From: Alphaproteobacteria bacterium
GTDB lineage: Bacteria > Pseudomonadota > Alphaproteobacteria > BOG-932 > Roseiterribacteraceae
Assembly: GCA_903970575.1 (NCBI GenBank)
Contig: CAJCJC010000356.1
Coordinates: 1-8,417 of the forward strand
Direction of reading: 5' to 3'
DNA length: 8,417 nt
The notes below the pieces were generated by a model. It searched no databases. It was given only the letters and a program-made list of their open reading frames with translations, and was not told the origin of the DNA. Position numbers and translations under genes: made by a program. Of the stretch, positions 5,394 through 8,417 are shown one piece after another (positions within the stretch are counted from its first letter, which is position 1; the number at the start of each line of letters is the position of its first letter).

Positions 5394-7388
5394 TTATCGC
5401 ACGAGGTCCTTGTCGATGGCGTTTGGCGCGGCGCCGCCGGCGACCCGGGCGCGATAGATCTCCAGGTTTTCCATGACCCTCTGGACATAATTGCGCGTCT
5501 CTCCAACGCTGATTTTCTCGATCCAATCGATCGTATCGTCCAGCTTCGGTCTGGGGTCGCCATTGTCGCGCAGCCAGCCAGACACGCGCCCGGGACCCGC
5601 GTTATAGGCGGCGGCGGCCATCACGTATGAGCCATCAAAGCGGTCGACCATATCCGCCAAATAGGCGGCGCCCAGGCGCACATTAGAACGTGGGTCGGTG
5701 GTCAGCGTCGCCGTGTTGAAGCGCTTGATATTGAGTTTGCCGGCGACGCCCCTGGCCGTCGCGGGCATGAGTTGCATCAAGCCAAGCGCGCCGGATGGGC
5801 TGACGGCGCCGGCGTCGAACATGCTTTCCTGCCGGATGATGGCGTGAACGAATGACGGCTCGGGCTCGGTTGGACCCAGTTGACCAATCACCGGGTACCC
5901 ATCCGCCAGCACCGGCATGCCGCCCTGCATCAGTTTTTTGGCGACCTGAACCTCAGCCGCGAGCGAATTATTCTGCTTGGCTAGTCGCATGGCGAGCAGC
6001 GCATCCTCCGGCGTGCGCGCCAGTTCCACCATGCGGCGAACGAACGGATCGCCCCGGCTGGAAAGCCCTATATCGCCCAGTAATTGCGTCACCTGCACCA
6101 ATTCGCGATTGCTGAACGCCCGCGCGTCCAGTCCGGCGATCGCCGGCTGAGGGGGCAGCACCAGCCGCGCGGATGGATTAAGCCTCGCCAGAGCCAATTG
6201 GCCATAAAACGTCCCAATATGTTTCGCGGCGACGGCGTAATCCCGGTCCGCCGCGATCTTTTCGCCGAGCGCATCCTCGGCCCGCCCCGCCCAATACCCC
6301 GCGCGCGCGACGCTGATCGGCGTGGCGACGCTGTTCTTCATCGTTTCGAAATGAGCCAAGGCGTTCTTGGGATCGTTCAGATAGCGCAGCGCCAACCAAC
6401 CGGAAAACCATTCTCCGTCAGCGAGCGCGGCGCCGGTAGCCTGACGATGATCGCGCGAAAGGTCATAGGCCGCTTTCGGATCGCCATTCGCCAAGGCATG
6501 GCGGGCCAAAATAGCCCGTTCGTTCCACCAAAGATCGGCATGCGGCAGGGTTGGCGGCGCAATAGTCAGCAGCGCGATCGCCTCGCTATCCCGGTCCTGT
6601 CGCCTGAACCAGCGCATCCGTTCATACAGGACGCCCAGATCGTTCTGGTCTTCCTGTGGCAAGCTGGCCAGCAGAGTCTGCGCGGATGAAGATTGGGAGC
6701 CCAGCGCGACGCGCACCTGCACGATCGCGCGAGTTTTGGGCGACAAATAGGGCAGAAGCTGCGTTGCGTCGTCATAACGTCCCGCCCAGATCAGCCGGTC
6801 GGCGCGAAGCTCGAAATCGACCTGTCGCAGCATGGCCTGATAACGGCTTGAGAATTCGATCAGCTGCCCGCCGGTCATGGCGCCATCGACGAGGAACTGG
6901 CGCGCTGTCGCCGCGGCCTCCTCGCGCTTGCCAGTCGCGATCAGCGCGTCGATATAACGGCCGGCCCCGTTTGGGCCTTGCGGCGCGAAACGCTGGAACC
7001 AGTCGATGATCTTGGAAGGCGGCGTGGAATCCGTAATCGCGTCCTCGGCGTGCTTCCGCATCAGGGCCTGATAGGGCCAGTCCTGATTCTGCTCGACGAA
7101 GGTGACGATGGTCGGGAAATCGGCGGAGGTTCCGGCGCGCGTGAGGTCTAGCCAAGTCACGAGTTTCATCAACAGCGGAAAATGGGCCCGCTCCGCCGTC
7201 TGATAGGCGCCGGCCAGATCGCCTTTATCGAAGCTGACGATCGCCGAGCGCGCCGCGCCGGTCTCCGCTGGAGTAAAGCTTTCCGCGCGGCTGACGGGCG
7301 TCATGCTCAGCCATCCCGCGACCGTCAGGATGATCGCCATATGGCTTGCCTTGCCCGCGTGCGCGCCGCCGACTAAGTTCGAACGCAT
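5394..7388 (-). CDS. slt: Soluble lytic murein transglycosylase, Slt70 type (family 1A)
   Basis: Periplasmic enzyme that cleaves the MurNAc-GlcNAc bond non-hydrolytically to give 1,6-anhydro-muropeptides, in wall turnover and for inserting structures through the wall. From ATG 7388 it has 664 residues. A signal peptide (hydrophobic core AIILTVAGWLSM at 18-29, cleavage near SRA-ES at 35) is followed by a long alpha-helical superhelix region (about 38-505) with TPR-like repeats such as KGDLAGAYQTAERAHFPLL, typical of the Slt70 ring. The C-terminal lysozyme-like domain holds IIRQES with catalytic Glu521, GLMQLMPATA (536-545), AAAAYNAGPGRVSGW (591-605) and ETRNYVQRVMENLEIY (630-645). The start is uncertain: in-frame ATGs also occur at 7466, 7433, 7418 and 7340. 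Those at 7466, 7433 and 7418 would overlap dapA; 7340 would leave almost no basic n-region. The gene is divergent from dapA and convergent with the MepK-like gene. Confidence 0.93.
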   Translation of the reverse strand: MRSNLVGGAHAGKASHMAIILTVAGWLSMTPVSRAESFTPAETGAARSAIVSFDKGDLAGAYQTAERAHFPLLMKLVTWLDLTRAGTSADFPTIVTFVEQNQDWPYQALMRKHAEDAITDSTPPSKIIDWFQRFAPQGPNGAGRYIDALIATGKREEAAATARQFLVDGAMTGGQLIEFSSRYQAMLRQVDFELRADRLIWAGRYDDATQLLPYLSPKTRAIVQVRVALGSQSSSAQTLLASLPQEDQNDLGVLYERMRWFRRQDRDSEAIALLTIAPPTLPHADLWWNERAILARHALANGDPKAAYDLSRDHRQATGAALADGEWFSGWLALRYLNDPKNALAHFETMKNSVATPISVARAGYWAGRAEDALGEKIAADRDYAVAAKHIGTFYGQLALARLNPSARLVLPPQPAIAGLDARAFSNRELVQVTQLLGDIGLSSRGDPFVRRMVELARTPEDALLAMRLAKQNNSLAAEVQVAKKLMQGGMPVLADGYPVIGQLGPTEPEPSFVHAIIRQESMFDAGAVSPSGALGLMQLMPATARGVAGKLNIKRFNTATLTTDPRSNVRLGAAYLADMVDRFDGSYVMAAAAYNAGPGRVSGWLRDNGDPRPKLDDTIDWIEKISVGETRNYVQRVMENLEIYRARVAGGAAPNAIDKDLVR
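6133..6146. repeat. 14-bp perfect palindrome inside slt
   Basis: CCGGCGATCGCCGG reads identically on both strands and contains the octamer GCGATCGC. It lies in coding sequence for the stretch before the catalytic domain (AIAGLDA). The same octamer occurs at four other places in the window (3721, 4669, 5285, 6574), so it is best seen as a member of an over-represented palindrome class. A site-specific role is not indicated. Confidence 0.5.
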
Positions 7389-7405
7389 CCGGGCGAAAGC
7401 CCTGC

Positions 7406-7410
7406 GGAGA
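7406..7410 (+). promoter_or_regulatory. Shine-Dalgarno of dapA
   Basis: GGAGA stands six bases ahead of the ATG at 7417. It fixes the dapA start there although the frame is open further upstream to an ATG at 7303. The protein then begins [13 protein letters not shown], matching the usual DapA N-terminus. Confidence 0.75.
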
Positions 7411-7416
7411 CTATGC

Positions 7417-8292
7417 ATGTTTTTTGGATCCATCACTGCTCTCGTAACACCTTTCGCCGATGGCAAGATCGATGATGCGGCGTTTCAACGCTTTGTCGAA
7501 TGGCAGATATCGCAAGGCTCCAACGGTCTGGTTCCCAGCGGGTCGACCGGCGAATCGGCTACCTTGTCCCACGACGAGCATGAGCGTGTCATCAGGCTCT
7601 GCGTAGAGGCAACCGCCGGACGGGTCCCGGTGATCGCGGGAACGGGCTCCAACTCCACCAGCGAGGCGATCAGCCTCGCGAAGGCGGCCGAGAAGATCGG
7701 CGCCGACGGGGCGCTCGTCGTCACGCCGCATTACAACAAGCCGAGCCAAGAGGGGCTGTATCAGCATTATAAAGCGATCCACGATTCCGTCGGCATCCCG
7801 ATTATCATCTACAACATTCCTGGCCGCAGCGTCATCGATATGACCGTCGAGACGATGGCGCGCCTGGCCAAACTTCCGCGAATCGTCGGCGTCAAGGATG
7901 CGACCGCCGACCTGTCCCGCCCGACGCGCACGCGGCAGGCGATCGGTCCCGAGTTTCTTCAGCTATCAGGCGAAGACCCGACCGCGGCCGCCTTTTTGGC
8001 GCAGGGCGGGCATGGCTGCATTTCAGTCACCGCGAACGCGGCTCCAGCCGCCTGCGCCGCTCTCCAAGCCGCTTGGCGCGCCGGCGACATGGCCGAAATG
8101 GCCCTTTGCCGCGATCGGTTGACCCGCCTCAATAGGGCGCTGTTCGCCGAGGTTAACCCCGTTCCAGTAAAATACGCCGTGAGCTTGCTTGGCTTCTGCG
8201 CGCCCACGCCTCGGTTACCTCTTATCGAGGCTTCCGCGGCGACCCGCGCTCTGGTCGAGTCGGCCATGCGCGACGCCGGCCTGCTCAACTGA
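7417..8292 (+). CDS. dapA: 4-hydroxy-tetrahydrodipicolinate synthase
   Basis: Cytoplasmic class I aldolase that condenses pyruvate with aspartate semialdehyde, the first committed step to meso-diaminopimelate and lysine; 291 residues, the standard length, and complete. The TIM-barrel landmarks are clear: ITALVTPF (6-13), PSGSTGES (40-47), [10 protein letters not shown] (72-81), [18 protein letters not shown] (101-118), [10 protein letters not shown] (129-138) and IVGVKDAT (156-163). The Schiff-base lysine is Lys160, with Tyr132 and Arg137 matching E. coli Tyr133 and Arg138. The position of E. coli Thr44 is Ser43 here, a conservative change that keeps the hydroxyl. [17 protein letters not shown] and [10 protein letters not shown] complete the family match. 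smpB follows after ten bases, so cotranscription is likely. The promoter must lie within the 5' part of the divergent slt gene, since only 28 bases separate the two chosen start codons. Confidence 0.97.
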   Translation: MFFGSITALVTPFADGKIDDAAFQRFVEWQISQGSNGLVPSGSTGESATLSHDEHERVIRLCVEATAGRVPVIAGTGSNSTSEAISLAKAAEKIGADGALVVTPHYNKPSQEGLYQHYKAIHDSVGIPIIIYNIPGRSVIDMTVETMARLAKLPRIVGVKDATADLSRPTRTRQAIGPEFLQLSGEDPTAAAFLAQGGHGCISVTANAAPAACAALQAAWRAGDMAEMALCRDRLTRLNRALFAEVNPVPVKYAVSLLGFCAPTPRLPLIEASAATRALVESAMRDAGLLN

Positions 8293-8302
8293 TCGTCCGA
8301 TT

Positions 8303-8417
8303 ATGGCCGAGGCGCGCAACGAACCTGGCCGCATGGCCGCTCAAAATCGGCGGGCGCGGCATGATTATTTCATCGAGGAAACCGTCGAGGCTGGTATTAT
8401 ATTGGCCGGAACCGAGG
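8303..8417 (+). CDS. smpB: SsrA-binding protein SmpB (N-terminal part, cut by the window edge)
   Basis: RNA-binding partner of tmRNA in trans-translation, the rescue of stalled ribosomes. Only 38 codons are visible of about 155 expected. After a short variable leader, [20 protein letters not shown] (15-34), then AGTE, matches the conserved SmpB start, which normally continues VKSLR. ATG 8303 follows dapA by ten bases; ATG 8333 (residue 11, [10 protein letters not shown]) is an alternative start. Neither has a clear Shine-Dalgarno, so translation may be coupled to dapA. The dapA-smpB order is, as I recall, common in Alphaproteobacteria. Confidence 0.93.
   Translation, partial: MAEARNEPGRMAAQNRRARHDYFIEETVEAGIILAGTE

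Noticed and set aside
6084..6689. Plus-strand open frame of 201 codons inside slt
   Set aside because: It is antisense to the Slt superhelix region, Arg/Pro-rich, without motifs or a ribosome site.
7303..7416. N-terminal extension of dapA to the ATG at 7303
   Set aside because: The DapA family begins at MFxGS, a GGAGA ribosome site precedes 7417, and the extension would be antisense to the slt signal-peptide region.

Overview
This GC-rich window, with dense protein-coding content and long antisense shadow frames, looks like a chromosomal segment of an alphaproteobacterium. The best clues are a BMP-family binding protein of the form common in that class (ending in the GVDSNQ...HPGTMLTSMVKRVD block), a YcbB-type L,D-transpeptidase followed by a DUF882/MepK-type protein, and the order lytic transglycosylase (divergent) - dapA - smpB, which I recall as recurrent in Alphaproteobacteria. 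I cannot place it more precisely from sequence alone. I see no mobile element, CRISPR array, tRNA or rRNA.

Layout. Positions 1-1913 (minus strand) hold an import cassette of the nucleoside/BMP type: a Tat-type periplasmic binding protein, then a double-domain ATPase whose GTG start overlaps the upstream stop codon by one base. The ATPase runs off the left edge after 310 residues, and the permeases are presumably beyond it. Divergently, 2051-2878 (plus) is a stand-alone crotonase-fold protein that lacks both glutamates of classical enoyl-CoA hydratase but has the Asp used by PaaG-like isomerases. Positions 2997-4667 (plus) encode a YcbB/LdtD-type L,D-transpeptidase, and 4778-5377 (plus) a Tat-exported DUF882/M15 endopeptidase. 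Positions 5394-7388 (minus) encode a Slt70-type soluble lytic transglycosylase. Positions 7417-8292 (plus) are dapA, and 8303-8417 (plus) is the first third or so of smpB, cut by the right edge.

How the genes fit together. From 2997 to 8292 four neighbouring genes all touch meso-diaminopimelate or peptidoglycan: DapA commits carbon to mDAP, the L,D-transpeptidase makes mDAP-mDAP (3-3) bridges, the MepK-like enzyme is expected to cut them, and Slt cuts the glycan strands. The E. coli pair ycbB-ycbK has the same order. The import cassette and the crotonase have no evident link to this theme.

I do not see convincing evidence of an undescribed system. The most unusual signals are compositional (five copies of the palindrome GCGATCGC in 8.4 kb), architectural (slt and dapA diverge with almost no DNA between them), and residue-level changes in the crotonase, the L,D-transpeptidase and DapA. 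No gene-free stretch exceeds about 140 bases.
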